Assembly (NCBI GenBank): GCA_951812925.1
Contig: OX638368.1
Span: 3,782,001-3,846,000 of the forward strand
Source: Calliopum simillimum
Taxonomy: Eukaryota; Arthropoda; Insecta; Diptera; Lauxaniidae
Length of the DNA: 64,000 bases
Reading direction: 5' to 3'
Positions within the stretch are counted from its first letter, which is position 1. Every line of letters starts with the position of its first letter. Below are positions 10,327 through 22,060 of the stretch, piece after piece. The position numbers were made by a program, and so were the translations under genes. A model generated the notes under the pieces. That model was not told the origin of the DNA, searched no databases, and was given only the letters and a program-made list of their open reading frames with translations.

Positions 10327-12468
10327 TTCAATGGAAATGTCAGAGTGACCCTGGTAACACTTAGTGTTGCCTAGGCCAGAAGTATATGTAGCAGCCCACG
10401 TAGTATCGTAAGTTCATTCAAGGGCAAAAGTAATGTTTTCACAAAAAGTTTACCTGATGGTGTAAAATTGATGGCACGAAGTTTAGAAAATCATATCGCT
10501 CTGATGATTATGGCACATAATGTGTATGACATTACTTTTGCTCTGAAATAGACTTGCACCACTATTCAAATGAAGGACACATTTCGCAAAAAGTATTATT
10601 TTAGTACAATACTAAGATTAATAAGAACGCTGCATGGTTTACTTTTTAGATCTCTTAAATATTTTTGTGAAAAGAAGACAAAACTATCTTTCATTTGCAT
10701 TCCATACACAGGTGGTACATTTAACGGTGTAAGAGTTGGGTCAATCTTTGCGTAATCGATTAAGATTTGGGATGACATTTCCGATTTTTATAAAAATTGG
10801 TAAAAATTTAGTATTTGACACACGTATAACTGCGGTAAAATGATTTTTTCGAAATTTCGAAAAAATCCAAGATGGCGGCCATATGAAGTCCGATCCAACT
10901 TATTATACTCACATGTTTGAAAATTCATAGCTTCTCGGATTTTGATCCGATTTAAATGAAATCTTCAAAGTAAGTGCAAAAAAATATGAAATTTTGAAAA
11001 AAAAAATTACACTGAAAAAAAAAAAAAAATTTATTTTAAGTGGAAAAAAAGCCATTTTTCTTTTTTGAAGCCAATTTGGGGCTTGGTGCACTCTTTTTTT
11101 TAATATTTTTGTTTAAAAGTAAATTTTATTATAATTATTACAGACCTTCAAAAATGTGGTATCCTTTACGGCTATCAAGATACGAGTTTTTGAAGTTGTT
11201 TAATGTTGGGTTGCCATCGTCCTGATGGTATTGTTTTTTCGGTGGCTCCAAGTAAAATTTTTTTTGTAGAATATTTAAACCCATTTTAACCAATTTTTGG
11301 AAATAAGGTCAAAAAGACACTTAAAAACGGGATATAATCGAATTTTTTGACTTTTTTATTTGACCATTTGACCAAATTCCGCGAAATCAAAGTTGGTATA
11401 GTAAATCAAAATGTTGTTACGTTAGGCTAATATGTTAAATTTATTGCTGACATTAAGTAGTTTTAATAAAACACAAGTTTTATTCTTAAGATTAATATTA
11501 AAGTCAGAAACACTTAACTGAAATATTAAAGAATAATCATCAACTTACACAAACCACATTTTACTGAATGAAGAAAACAGACAATTCGAATTCACATAAA
11601 ATTATAGTATTTTTTGTGTTTGTGTGTGTGTGTGCGTATTGTTTTTTATGAGCAAACTTTTATTATTCAAAAAATCCAACTACCAATCGTACTCTACGCA
11701 AATGCATTTCTGGCATTTGAATTTGAAAAAATGAAAAGAAAAAAAAAACGTTGAAAGAAATCAAATTTTGCATTCCACATCCGCTTTAGAAATTATGGCA
11801 ATGGTTTTGTAATACCAATGGTAACGGAAGCGGAAGTGTAAGCCGGTCGTTGATTTTTACCTCTCTTTTTACTCTCTCTCTTCCTCTCATCTTTACCACT
11901 TGCATTTTTGATTATGAATTTTTTGTTGATTTGTGGTTTGCAAAATGGAAGGATTAGGGGGCAGAAACATAAAGAAAAGGATATTTTTTACTGTGGCAAC
12001 CATTTGATTTTATTTTCATTTCCGTTTGAAACTTTCGACAGTTTTTCTCCAACAGATTTTCTTTGTTTAGAGTGGTGGTGGTGAAGAATTTAAGTAAAAT
12101 TGGTTGCCGATTTTTTCATTCATGTTTGTTGTTGTTGTTGCTGCTATTGTTGTTGTTTGAATGATTACGGCCCTCAACGTGCGGTTAAAGCATAATGCAT
12201 TTGGAAACTGACTGCTTTGCTGAAATTCTGTGCTGCAGCAGCAGCTCTAAAAGGAAGTATCAGTATGCAAATTGATTTTGTTTGTTGGTATATTGAAATG
12301 TACATTTGTATAAGTATTCAGTTGTGTGTATGTATGCGTATTGATCTAAGCAATGTATGTTTTAGTTGTTATTATCGTACTACGTAATGCTGCATTAAAT
12401 ATTACGTCCATTTGTCGATTTAGTATTAAAGTTCTCTGTATATTCAAAGCTAATTGTATGGGATAGTT
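10327..12468. other. Non-coding sequence with simple repeats and a small inverted repeat
   Basis: A short inverted repeat lies at about 10412-10549, with GGGCAAAAGTAATG on the left and CATTACTTTTGCTC on the right. It resembles the ends of the MITE at 34809-35065. Other contents are poly-A runs near 11000-11035, (TG)n at 11615-11634, CT-rich tract near 11867-11886 and TTG/CTG near 12127-12160. No recognisable protein. Confidence 0.5.
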
Positions 12469-12831
12469 CCCAACGGGAAGAAATGAAGCTGCTTCCAAAA
12501 AGAGCGCAATAGAAGCACATCTCTGGTAGCATATAACATTTTTCAAATTCTATTGTTTGTATTGCTTATAAAAGTTAATAAATCTACCAAAAGCTACAGA
12601 AAAAAGGTAATTTCTGTGGAATGGAACTTAGCGTATTTCATATGCTTCCAAATGTGTGCTTCCACGGAAGCGCATTTGAAGCGTATTTCATGTGCTTCTG
12701 AAGATGTGCATCTCCGCTAGGATATGCTGTGTTAAAAAAGATAAGCAGTGAGATCAGCACTGGAAGCAGCTTCTTGCTTCCCTAGAAGCGCAACTGAAGT
12801 CGTTTTTAATGCGCTTCCTTTTCCCGTTGGG
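12469..12831. mobile_element. Small inverted-repeat element with CCCAACGGGAA ends (363 bp)
   Basis: Perfect 11-bp inverted ends: CCCAACGGGAA at 12469-12479 and TTCCCGTTGGG at 12821-12831. The interior is crowded with GAAGC/GCTTC motifs in both orientations. It has no coding capacity. I could not define a target duplication (flanks GATAGTT and TTATCTT). The outer hexamer CCCAAC is shared with the larger element at 61021-63047, which may or may not mean a family link. Confidence 0.55.
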
Positions 12832-12992
12832 TTATCTTTCAAGAACTTTTGATTGACATTTTTAAGCTTTATAACTTGTTGAAAGTGCCATTTACAATGT
12901 TTAAGTCCCACTTATTTTTAGCACATATATATCTTTTGATCTCGTTTCGACGCGAAGGTTTTCTGTAGAACTAGCTGAAACAAGCCCCAATG

Positions 12993-13000
12993 CTCTAAAA
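12993..13000. repeat. hAT target-site duplication, left copy (CTCTAAAA)
   Basis: CTCTAAAA abuts the left end of the element at 13001 and is repeated exactly at 13637-13644. Confidence 0.9.
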
Positions 13001-13636
13001 CAAGGGTGTCAGCGTAGAAGAAAAGTGAGCCAATTTTGGCTCGACCCAACAACATCAATATTTCTGTACAACATTCACAGAAATAATTTTTGTTGTTTTT
13101 TTTTTTTCACGCTCGTCAAAATTTCGCGTTTTTGTTGCTTTTTTTGCGTACACACAAAATCGAACTCGAACCAACATAAAACAACAACAAAGACTACGTC
13201 GCATCAAAAACAAAAACAACAAACAATACGGGTATTAATGCGTTGATACGCAGTTGCGAAAATGCAAGTCTTTTACGCACTAACGCATGAACGATCAATG
13301 TGAATATTTCCATCTTGAGAAATTGCAAAAGTAGTGCGAAATTTTCGGCAATATTTTTGTTATTTTACTAATATCAAACTTTAGCAAATTGCACTTTCGC
13401 AACGACGCAAGGGCATTGCGCATCAACGCGTGAGTTCCCCTAATTTTTGTGTGTGTCCTAGTTCTTAGAAATTTTGAAAATTGGTGAAGTATTATTGTAG
13501 TTGTAAACGAGGCATGAAAAAACAACAAAAAATTGTTTTTTTGTTTGTTGTTGCTCGAATTTAAAGTTGTTGTAAAAGCAACGCTGACTGCGCTGCATGC
13601 GTTTGGCTCAGTGATTTGAAAACGCTGACACCCTTG
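13001..13636. mobile_element. Non-autonomous hAT element (636 bp)
   Basis: The ends are perfect inverted repeats, CAAGGGTGTCAGCGT at the left and ACGCTGACACCCTTG at the right. They fit the CARRGGTG-type termini of hAT transposons, and an exact 8-bp target duplication (CTCTAAAA) is the hAT hallmark. The interior has TTG/CAA-rich DNA and several GCGTTG / ACGCRTGA-like motifs in both orientations near 13228-13290 and 13398-13435, possibly subterminal transposase-binding repeats. No transposase frame. The flawless duplication suggests a fairly recent insertion. Confidence 0.85.
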
Positions 13637-13644
13637 CTCTAAAA
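13637..13644. repeat. hAT target-site duplication, right copy (CTCTAAAA)
   Basis: Exact copy of 12993-13000, immediately after the right terminal inverted repeat. Confidence 0.9.
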
Positions 13645-14542
13645 TATGTCCACGATTCATGCATTTCTTGTTACAGCAATTGTTTATGATGTGTTCGGGA
13701 AGTGACCTTCGAACTTCCTTTACATGATAATGTTAGTTCAATAGCTTTCGAGATCTAATCTTAACATTTTCAGAAATGTCGAAAGTAAATTAAAAAATCA
13801 AAATAAGAAAAAACAGTTCAAGTGCTAAACAAAATTTCAAGCTAAAAACTGCAAAGAAAACAACATTGCAAATCAATTAGTAAAACAATCAAGAAGTTTT
13901 GATCAGCATTTGCATGGAATGCTTCAGCTACAGCTAAAATAACAAAAGCTACAAAGTAACTTTTTATCCTTGATGTTGTGTAGCAAGAAATTCAATTCAA
14001 TTCAAGAAAAACAAAAACAAAAATTTTAGTCAAGTGCAGCAATGCTGCTTAAAAATATGCAATGATTTATTACAAGTTTGTTCGTGCAGTAATAATTTCA
14101 CAGTTGAGCCTGAAAGTAGACAACACATTTTTCATCCGTTATTTATGAAGGCAAGATTTTTTGGGAAAAAAGAATCCCTTGCAGCACATTTCAATAGTGC
14201 AACATTTTGCACAACATAACACAAAAATTCTCATTTTTATTTTTGATGAATTAGAATTTTTAATAAAAAAAGACGATAAAAAAATTTTCACACATGTGGC
14301 AAATGTGGCACTGAAATTTTATTTTATTTAAGCCAAGGAGTTGGCATTTATTTTTTAATATGTCAATGTACCACAGCACCAGCAGTGCAAAAATTAGTCA
14401 AGTAGAAAATGCTAGAATTACAAACAAATAAACTTTTCATTTTACATATGCAGTCTCATGTACTTTTTAACGCCGAATTGGAATCCGTCGTCAGTATTTT
14501 CAATTTACCGGCATAGCATAGCTGAGTAAATCTCCGGAAAAT
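13645..14542. other. Non-coding AT-rich sequence
   Basis: I see no gene, repeat unit or element boundary. Short frames have no recognisable content. Confidence 0.5.
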
Positions 14543-15452
14543 GTAGGGAATAGTGTCGGGTGTGGTCACCTTTTTATTTTGGACTAATAAATTTTGACCA
14601 AATATATATTATGCAGGCATATAAGTATCAATAGAAGACCAGAGACCTTAGCTAACTACTGGTGAAGAAATAAAATTGATTTCGTCAGTTGGAAAAATTA
14701 TATCAACAAAATAGTGAAGTGCTCATTTTTGACAAAAAAAAAAAAAAAAAATAAAAATTTGTTTCGGTTGTGGGCACCCTTAAAAAATCGCTTAAAAATG
14801 GGAAGATATGAAACTAAACGCAATCAAATAGAGAAGAAAGCAAAATTAATTTATTTGGGAAACATTGACTCACACAAATTCAACAAATTCTGCTCAACTC
14901 AATACCGAGATTTTTTGCAAAAATAATTTTTTTTTTTTGCGATATCTTTAAAGAACCTATTGGTAAAAGGGCATAAGATTAGATTAGTAATGTTGGTATT
15001 CACTACGATATTTCAGTGAAACACACGCTTTTAATAAAAAAAAGAGGGGTGTCCACACCCGACCCAATTGGGTGCCCAGAACCGACTTTGACAGCCACTT
15101 TGAAAAGCTATAAGCATATTGTGTTGTTTGAACATCTTGGTTGCATTCGGTTTTGAATCACAAAATATAATAAATTTACTGCATAAATATAGATTGCATT
15201 CAGCTTTTCGATTGATTCACTTCGATTTATCGCACTTGAAAATGATTGAAAAAAACTTTTGTGTTGACTTTCTCTTATTCAAAAATTGTTTTCTTCTCAG
15301 CACAAAGAAAATGCGTCTGATTGCTCCGGTATATACACAAAAACTTCGTGCTGTCATAACACGCGCTTATTATTTGTCAGAACAGCCGTATTTGTTTTCT
15401 GTCAAAAGTTACGGTAACGGTGTCCATCCCCGCAGGCGACACTATTTCCTAC
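14543..15452 (+). mobile_element. Unclassified inverted-repeat element, copy A (about 0.9 kb)
   Basis: The ends are imperfect inverted repeats built on AATAGTGTCG at 14549 and CGACACTATT ending at 15446, with GTAGG on both outer sides. The interior carries the motif GGGTGYGGGCACC or its complement several times (for example near 14767-14780 and 15045-15085). A longer, inverted copy lies at 30231-31300. Copy A lacks about 270 bp that copy B has between 'ACTCACACAAATT' and 'TACCGAGATTTTTTGC', so A is probably the deleted derivative. Confidence 0.6.
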
Positions 15453-17968
15453 CATAGCATGCCGTATTTCGTCCGCACATATTTTTTTTAAAGTTTCGCT
15501 TGAACAATTTTAGACTCAAAACTATAAAATAAACTCTTCAAAAGTCCAACATAAATTTTTGGGGTTGCCAGATTGTGGATTTCATCCAAAGTTTTGTAAA
15601 ATTTTAAAAAAGTAAGAATTATGTAAGATTTTTGAAAATAACCAGGTGGCAACCCTAAAAATTTATGTTGAATTTTTAAAAAGTTTATTTAAGTGTTTTT
15701 AGACAAAATTTCAGGTTATATTTTTTAAATAAATAGTTTTAGCAAAGCTAACAAATAATGAAGTGATGAAATATTGCAAGAAACGACAGAGAATGATGAA
15801 ACGGAGAATGAGGAAATGTTGCAAAAACAGTAATATCGCAATGAAAATAGCAATTTTTTTTAAAAAGTTGAAACTGGTGGATAGCCCCCGTAATTGTTCA
15901 TGGTTTTACTTATATAATGATAAAATAATATTCATAGTAATAAAAAAAAACTTACGCGGAGAATGATGCACACTTGTGTTCTTTACAAAATTTTTAAACT
16001 TTTTTTTAAAAACTAAAACACACGAACACTCACTATCGAAAAACCAAAACTGACAGTCACTGAAAATGCACTGAATCCCTCTTTTTACTCAAAGTCTTAA
16101 AAAATTTACAGTAAAAATAAGAAAAACTGAGCGGAGAAATTCTAAGGGACCAATTTCTATGTATGTCAGTTCTATATAAAAAAATTTTGTTCAAAGAGTT
16201 AACATAGACAAACAGTAACTGAAATATACATAAAAACATTGTCGTTTTTTTTTTTAAGAAAATAACGCAAATAAAGTGCACTAAGGAATTGTTAGGGATA
16301 GCACGGAGAATGATTTTTTAACACTTAACTTTATTATTTCTTAGCAAAATAAGCATTTATATTTTTTTCTTTTAAAGCTTTTCGTATAGAAGCTCTTAAA
16401 AGGCATCTGCATTGAATAGTTAAAATATCACATATGTAAAAGGCAGTAAGATAAATAATATTTATAAAAAAAATTATCAGTGCCACGCACCTAGAAAGCT
16501 ATATTCGACATATCTCAGAAAAGGTTTGACGCACCGGAATGATATTTGACACAAATGCAAGCACTAAACCAAATAGCATTCATTCTTTTTTACTAAATTT
16601 TCATCTATCTATTGGAAAAATTTCGAAATTATCGAATATATTTTATGAGGAAAATCTAATATTTTTGGCATATTTTTATAAATTGTATGATAAGTGGCAA
16701 AGTATTGTATGCCCAATTTTAGCTCAAAGTGCTTTTTATGGAAATCCTTCTTATGTTCATTTTTCATAAATTGTACAGTACTTTTTGCAGCGAGCACAGC
16801 TGCACATTTCGAAAGTTAAGTTAAAAATTGAAAATCATGCAACAGCAACATTTGCACAACGTTCATGCAAACACACACATTAACATACCTTCAATCGCAC
16901 TCCTTAAGCAGTGATGAAGAAAATCCATTCATGATGGTGATGATGACGTTGACGGCAAAAATTAAATCAAAATTTCATTGAATCATTGAATCAATGAAAT
17001 TTTAAAATTTTGCTTCTTCATCGGGTTTTTTTGCTTTTACTGCACTCATTCATTTATGTTCGTATGCATATTTGAGTAAGTAAAGGAGCACCAGGATACT
17101 GCGAAACAACGATGCAAAGACAACAACGACAAATCTTGCATTGCACATACACACCCACACCCACAACCGCTTGGTGATATGAAAATTTGGTGCATGTGTC
17201 AGCATGACATTTAGACAGAGCATAAGAAATGCAGTCGGATGCAGACAGTGCCAGAGACAAAGACGACTGCCAGCAGCAGCTCTGTTGGGTGCAAAAATGT
17301 GAATTCAATTCGTTTGATATGCAAACCTTATTTGTGTGCGACAGCAGGTGGAATTCATAAATGCAACAGTGTTGGAATTTCCTTTTTTTTTTGTTGTTTT
17401 TCGTTAACAGCACTGGTGTTCTTACCATAATGCATAATATGTGTGACGATGATGCATTTTGTGTCGTTGTGTGCACATTCATTCAAATTAAGATGAGCCA
17501 AATCAACATGCATGCATGCGAATTATGGAACGGAAGGCGTTTGCTGCTTGTCAGAAAAATTAGAGAAATTAATTGAAAAAAAGGAAGGAAAGAAATACTC
17601 GTATGTGTGCGTAATATTTAAAGATGCTTTAGGGGAAAGTTCTTTCAACCAATGTTGTATTTTCTACGATTGGCAAGGCAAAGTCGCTAAAGAAAAATAT
17701 TAAACTTTCTGTGTCGTATTTGTTCTACATATACAAATTTACCCATAAATCTTTGGCTTTGTTTCCTTAGGAATAAATAAACAAATTCTTAAGCTGCTGC
17801 CAAACTCTGTAAAAACCTCAAAAATCTTTATCATCTTCGCTTTAGTTCAGGCAAAAAAATCAGCTTAGCCGACTCTTCTTAGATTTCCAAAATGAATCAT
17901 ATATGATACTTCTATCCTTCTCTTCACCATTGTCAAGTTTGTCTCTTTGGTCTAATCGTCTTTGAAGC
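15453..17968. other. Non-coding host-like sequence
   Basis: Mostly AT-rich. A short palindrome at about 16966-17000 (AAATTTCATTGAATCATTGA and its complement) and GATGATG runs near 16934 stand out. The frames at 17054-17482 (minus) and 17361-17576 (plus) overlap each other and have no recognisable domain. Confidence 0.5.
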
Positions 17969-17973
17969 ATGTT
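17969..17973. repeat. Target-site duplication of the 2-kb foldback, left copy (ATGTT)
   Basis: ATGTT immediately precedes CACGCCTGTCC and is repeated exactly at 20043-20047. Confidence 0.75.
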
Positions 17974-20042
17974 CACGCCTGTCCTGTGGGTGATTTGAAT
18001 AAATTTTTCGAGTACTCCATTTTTTTTTATGGAATTCTGTTAAACATCGTATTTCAACATGTTTTCAATAAAAAATTTCAAAATCCTTAGAGCACTTCGG
18101 AAATGATCGGCTAACGAACGATTTCCAAGTTGCCTTAGCCGAAGCAAATAAGGATAATTTTGAAAAATTGTTTCAAATGAATTTTTTTTTCCAGAATTGT
18201 ATTCACTAATGCATACAAAATAACGTGTGAAAAGTACATTACAAAATCGTATGCCCAAAAAAAGTTATTCAAGGTCAAAAGTTGCGAAAATTATTTTTTT
18301 TCAATTATTTCGCTTACGGCTGCAATTACGAAAAAATAGTGGTCGACAGTTATAAACTGAGTTAACAGTTGTTTAGCTTTAATGATTTACTACGAAAAAG
18401 TCTCAAAATTTTTTTTCTATAACTCATGGTTTAGGAAGTATGTCAATTTAAAAAGTTTTAAAAATTCGCAATTTTTATATGTTGTACTTTTTAAATTGAG
18501 ATAACTCTCGAAAGACTAATCGCACAAAAAAAAAAAAAAAAAATAATGTACTTATTTGTAGAAAACTATATTTCCTACAAACCCTTCTCGGCATTTTTTT
18601 TCGTAGGACCTATGGTTTAGGAGATATTTTTCACAAACTGTTCAAATTTTGAAAAACTAGTTTTTAAGGAAATCTCTGGAGCTGTTTTCGCTTGATAAAA
18701 ACTAACGGGATCTATTTTATTAACATTTGCATGATCTACAAATAATATTTGATACATATATACGAAATAATTATCGTGAAATTTTTTTACTTAAAAAAAA
18801 AAAAAAAAAAAAAAATGGCAAAAACGAAAAAATTTCGAACATTCACGTTTTCAAATCTAATAAAAAATTCATAAAAACTAGACCAAAATTCATCATACTT
18901 CTTTCAAAGCAATTTTTTATTCAAAACTTAAAGAATTCACACAAAATTCGCCATTTTTTTTTTTTTTTTTTTCAAGTAAAACAATTTAACGATTATTATT
19001 TCGTATATATGTATCAAATATTATTTGTAGATCATGTAAATGTTAATAAAATAGATCCCGTTAGTTTTTATCAAGCGAAAACAGCTCCAGAGATTTCCTT
19101 AAAAACTAGTTTTTCAAAATTTGAACAGTTTGTGAAAAATATCTCCTAAACCATAGGTCCTACGAAAAAAAGTGCCGAAAAGGGTTTGTAGGAAATATAG
19201 TTTTCTACAAATAAGTACATTATTTTTTTTTTTTGTGCGATTAGTCTTTCGAGAGTTATCTCAATTTAAAAAGTACAACATTTAAAAATTGCGAATTTTT
19301 AAAACTTTTTAAATTGACATACTTCCTAAACCATGAGTTATAGAAAAAAAATTTTGAGACTTTTTCGTAGTAAATCATTAAAGCTAAACAACTGTTAACT
19401 TATTTTAAGATTAAAATCGCTTTAGTTAAATATTCTTTATTTTATAAAAGGCTAAAACACGATTAAATTTATTAATTAAAACAATAATTTTAAATTTTAC
19501 TGCTTTCGCGCCGACGTTAATAAACAGACGCCCTGAAGAAGAGGACAAATAATCCTCGAAACGTCGGCGCGAAAGCAGTAAAATTTAAAATTATTGTTTT
19601 AATTAATAAATTTAATCGTGTTTTAGCCTTTTATAAAATAAAGAACTGTTAACTCAGTTTATAACTGTCGACCACTATTTTTTCGTAATTGCAGCCGTAA
19701 GCGAAATAATTGAAAAAAAATAATTTTCGCAACTTTTGACCTTGAATAACTTTTTTTGGGCATACGATTTTGTAATGTACTTTTCACACGTTATTTTGTA
19801 TGCATTAGTGAATACAATTCTGGAAAAAAAAAAATTCATTTGCAACAATTTTTCAAAATTATCCTTATTTGCTTCGGCTAAGGCAACTTGGAAATCGTTC
19901 GTTAGCCGATCATTTCCGAAGTGCTCTAAGGATTTTGAAATTTTTTATTGAAAACATGTTGAAATACGATGTTTAACAGAATTCCGTAAAAAAAAATGGA
20001 GTACTCGAAAAATTTATTCAAATCACCTACAGGACAGGCGTG
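17974..20042. mobile_element. Foldback (near-complete palindrome) DNA element, about 2.07 kb
   Basis: The arm 17974-18819 is the reverse complement of 18950-20042, apart from few mismatches and a 243-bp insertion in the right arm (19401-19643). The loop is only about 130 bp (18820-18949). The ends read CACGCCTGTCCTGT inward on both sides and are flanked by an exact 5-bp duplication (ATGTT). No transposase is encoded; a 140-codon frame in the loop and right arm is AT-rich noise. The CAC start and 5-bp duplication recall Transib, but CACGCCT does not fit CACWATG and ATGTT is not GC-rich, so I leave the superfamily open. The arms are similar enough to form a very long RNA hairpin if transcribed. 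Confidence 0.85.
19401..19643 (-). mobile_element. Palindromic insertion inside the foldback; Penelope-like element end is one possibility
   Basis: Comparison with the intact left arm shows the inserted piece exactly. It is flanked by an 11-bp direct duplication, AACTGTTAACT, at 19390-19400 and 19644-19654. It consists of a leader of about 34 bp (TTTTAAGATTAAAATCGC), then two perfect 84-bp inverted arms (19435-19518 and 19560-19643) around a 41-base loop. In the loop, CTGAAGA (19533-19539), a GAGGA/TCCTC hairpin and GAAA (19558-19561) match the conserved core of hammerhead ribozymes, which Penelope-like retroelements are known to carry. A clear stem I is missing. A long variable-type duplication favours a retroelement over a cut-and-paste element. 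Confidence 0.6.
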
Positions 20043-20047
20043 ATGTT
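20043..20047. repeat. Target-site duplication of the 2-kb foldback, right copy (ATGTT)
   Basis: Exact match to 17969-17973, immediately after the right end GGACAGGCGTG. Confidence 0.75.
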
Positions 20048-20258
20048 CTTTACTGAAAAAAATACTATTCCTAACTACTTACTTTGGTATACCTGATGCT
20101 TCTGGATCTTTCTTTACATTTACAAAACTATTCTTTTCGTTGCTGCTTTACCCCTTTATATCACAACTCTAAAACCACTATTGGCTTCTTATGAGCTTAA
20201 GGGTGTAGGTGAAACCTTTGAGACTCAGCACTTTCATTATGTCAAAATTTAGAAAAAC

Positions 20259-20452
20259 TCAAAAAGCTAAAACAGTCGAAAAATCTTGGAAAAATTTAAA
20301 AATCTTGCAAAAATTGAAAAATCTTGCAAAAGTCGAAAGCATTGCAAAAGTTGAAAAATCTCGGAAAAGTCGAGAGCCTTGCAAAATTTGGAAAATCTTG
20401 CAAAAGTCGAAAAATTTTCAAAAACCGAAAAAATCTTGCAAGTCAAAATTTT
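20259..20452. repeat. Minisatellite, AAAAATCTTGCAAAAGTCG-type units
   Basis: Degenerate head-to-tail units of about 18-24 bp built on 'AAAATCTTGCAAAAGTCGAA'. The 93-codon lysine-rich frame across it is a by-product of the repeat. The vocabulary resembles, but is not the same as, the large minisatellite at 54895-56560. Confidence 0.7.
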
Positions 20453-21540
20453 TTTTCAAAACTACATTTCATTACAATGTAATCCCTTAACAGCCTTTCT
20501 CCCGACACGCTCACACTAAAAACGGGGTAAATGAAGATATTTGCAATTCAGTAAAATGACGTCAAGAATGCGCCATTGCAATTCGAAGCCTCTGTGCTGT
20601 TTGTCTTAAAGTAAATAAAAAACTCAACTACATTGCACTTCATTCAGCTAAAAGGATAAGTGTAGTGTGATGGTACAATAAAAACGTTTGTAAAGGACCC
20701 ATGAATGAACGCTTATAGACAATGACAGTATAGCGCCATCTACTTCCGCTTTAGAACAATACAACGAACGCCAATAGCAAATCGAGCGGGGTGTGTGACA
20801 GCGAGAGTATGGATTGGATTGGATTTTCTCATCGCTTGCTGTTGCTTACTGTTTTGCGTTGTCCTTTTTCTGTTTTTTGTTGTTGTGTTACTTGTTGTCT
20901 CTGTCATTGTTCTTGTTGCTGTTGTACACTCTTATCCTGTTACAATTCGATTGAATTTACAATTCCCTTGCAGCTGCATTTTAAAGGATGCGATAAGTGT
21001 TGCAACCACGTCGCGTCGCCGTCTACTCTTTTGTCATGTTGCTATGCTTTGGTATGACTATTAGCCTCACTGCTACTGCTGCTGCTGCTGCTTTATCAAT
21101 CTCTTCTTCATATTTTTGTTTTGTTTTTGTTCAACACTGGCCCACATTGGTTTGTATCATAGTCATTTCATTATTTTTCTTTTTGTTGTGTATAAATTTT
21201 AAGTAGCGCATTCACAAGAGAAGCAACACAAATGCCATCTAGTGGTGACTACAGCAATAAATACAAAAACAAAAATTTGTATTCGTAGTTGTCGTAAATA
21301 AAATACAACACTAACACATCGAGTCCAACGAGTTATTTTTACACTTGCATTTTCCACTTAGCCGTTTGTTGTTTTAGAGATTGTTCTATTGTTTACACTG
21401 AAAAATAGAGAATCGTATCCAAAATCGTTCTTAAAAATTGCTCAATCTGACATATTGTTAAATGTTTCCTTTAGTTGTTCATAGAGAAAGAATTCCTCAA
21501 ACTCTTCAAGAACTCTATTTAACCACAGACTACAGCGTTT
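20453..21540. other. Non-coding host-like sequence with CTG run
   Basis: Several overlapping plus-strand frames (20791-21206) are rich in Cys, Val or Leu because of TTG/CTG-rich DNA; (CTG)n lies at about 21070-21092. Overlap of three frames argues against coding. The section looks like unique, GC-richer host DNA. Confidence 0.45.
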
Positions 21541-22060
21541 TCAGTTACCCCAGTAAATGTCGGGACATGTACAGCAAAAAGTTTAGCGATAAAGTATATA
21601 ATTTATACAATTTTTTCCGATAAAGTTATTAAGAATAACGTTTAACTTCTAAACCAAAATTGTATAAATTTTATCCTAAAATTGTATGAAAACTTTTAAC
21701 AAAACGTCACGTCATCGAATACTCACAAAATTTAGCATTTGTGGAAAAATCATTTTGCGCAGCAGTTCGGAGTAAGAATTGTTAAAAATAAATATTTTAA
21801 ATGTAACCCAGTGTTAGAAAAAATAATTTACTTACTTAGTATGAGTAAAATAAAAAGTATTGAAATATTTACATCTCAATTTATTGTGCGTAAGTAGATT
21901 GGTTTATATGGGTATAATATGAATTTTATACAAAATGGTTTAAAATACTTTCATATGAACTTCTACATAAATTTTGTACAAAAAAAGTATAAAAGATTTT
22001 TGTATAGTGATACTATAAAATTTAAACCAAAATACATAGTTTAAATTGTGTTAATACTTT
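21541..22060 (+). repeat. Dispersed AT-rich repeat, copy A
   Basis: The block around 21915-22010 (ATGAATTTTATACAAAATGG, then AAAATACTTTCATATGAA) recurs in inverted orientation at about 63100-63200. In both places the block lies near a 'CGTTTTCAG'-like end, so this is a mobile repeat of unknown class whose second copy was later hit by the element at 61021-63047. Confidence 0.45.

Noticed and set aside
18727..19149. 140-codon plus-strand frame
   Set aside because: It spans the loop and inner arm of the 2-kb palindrome, contains poly-A and poly-T runs, and lacks any domain.
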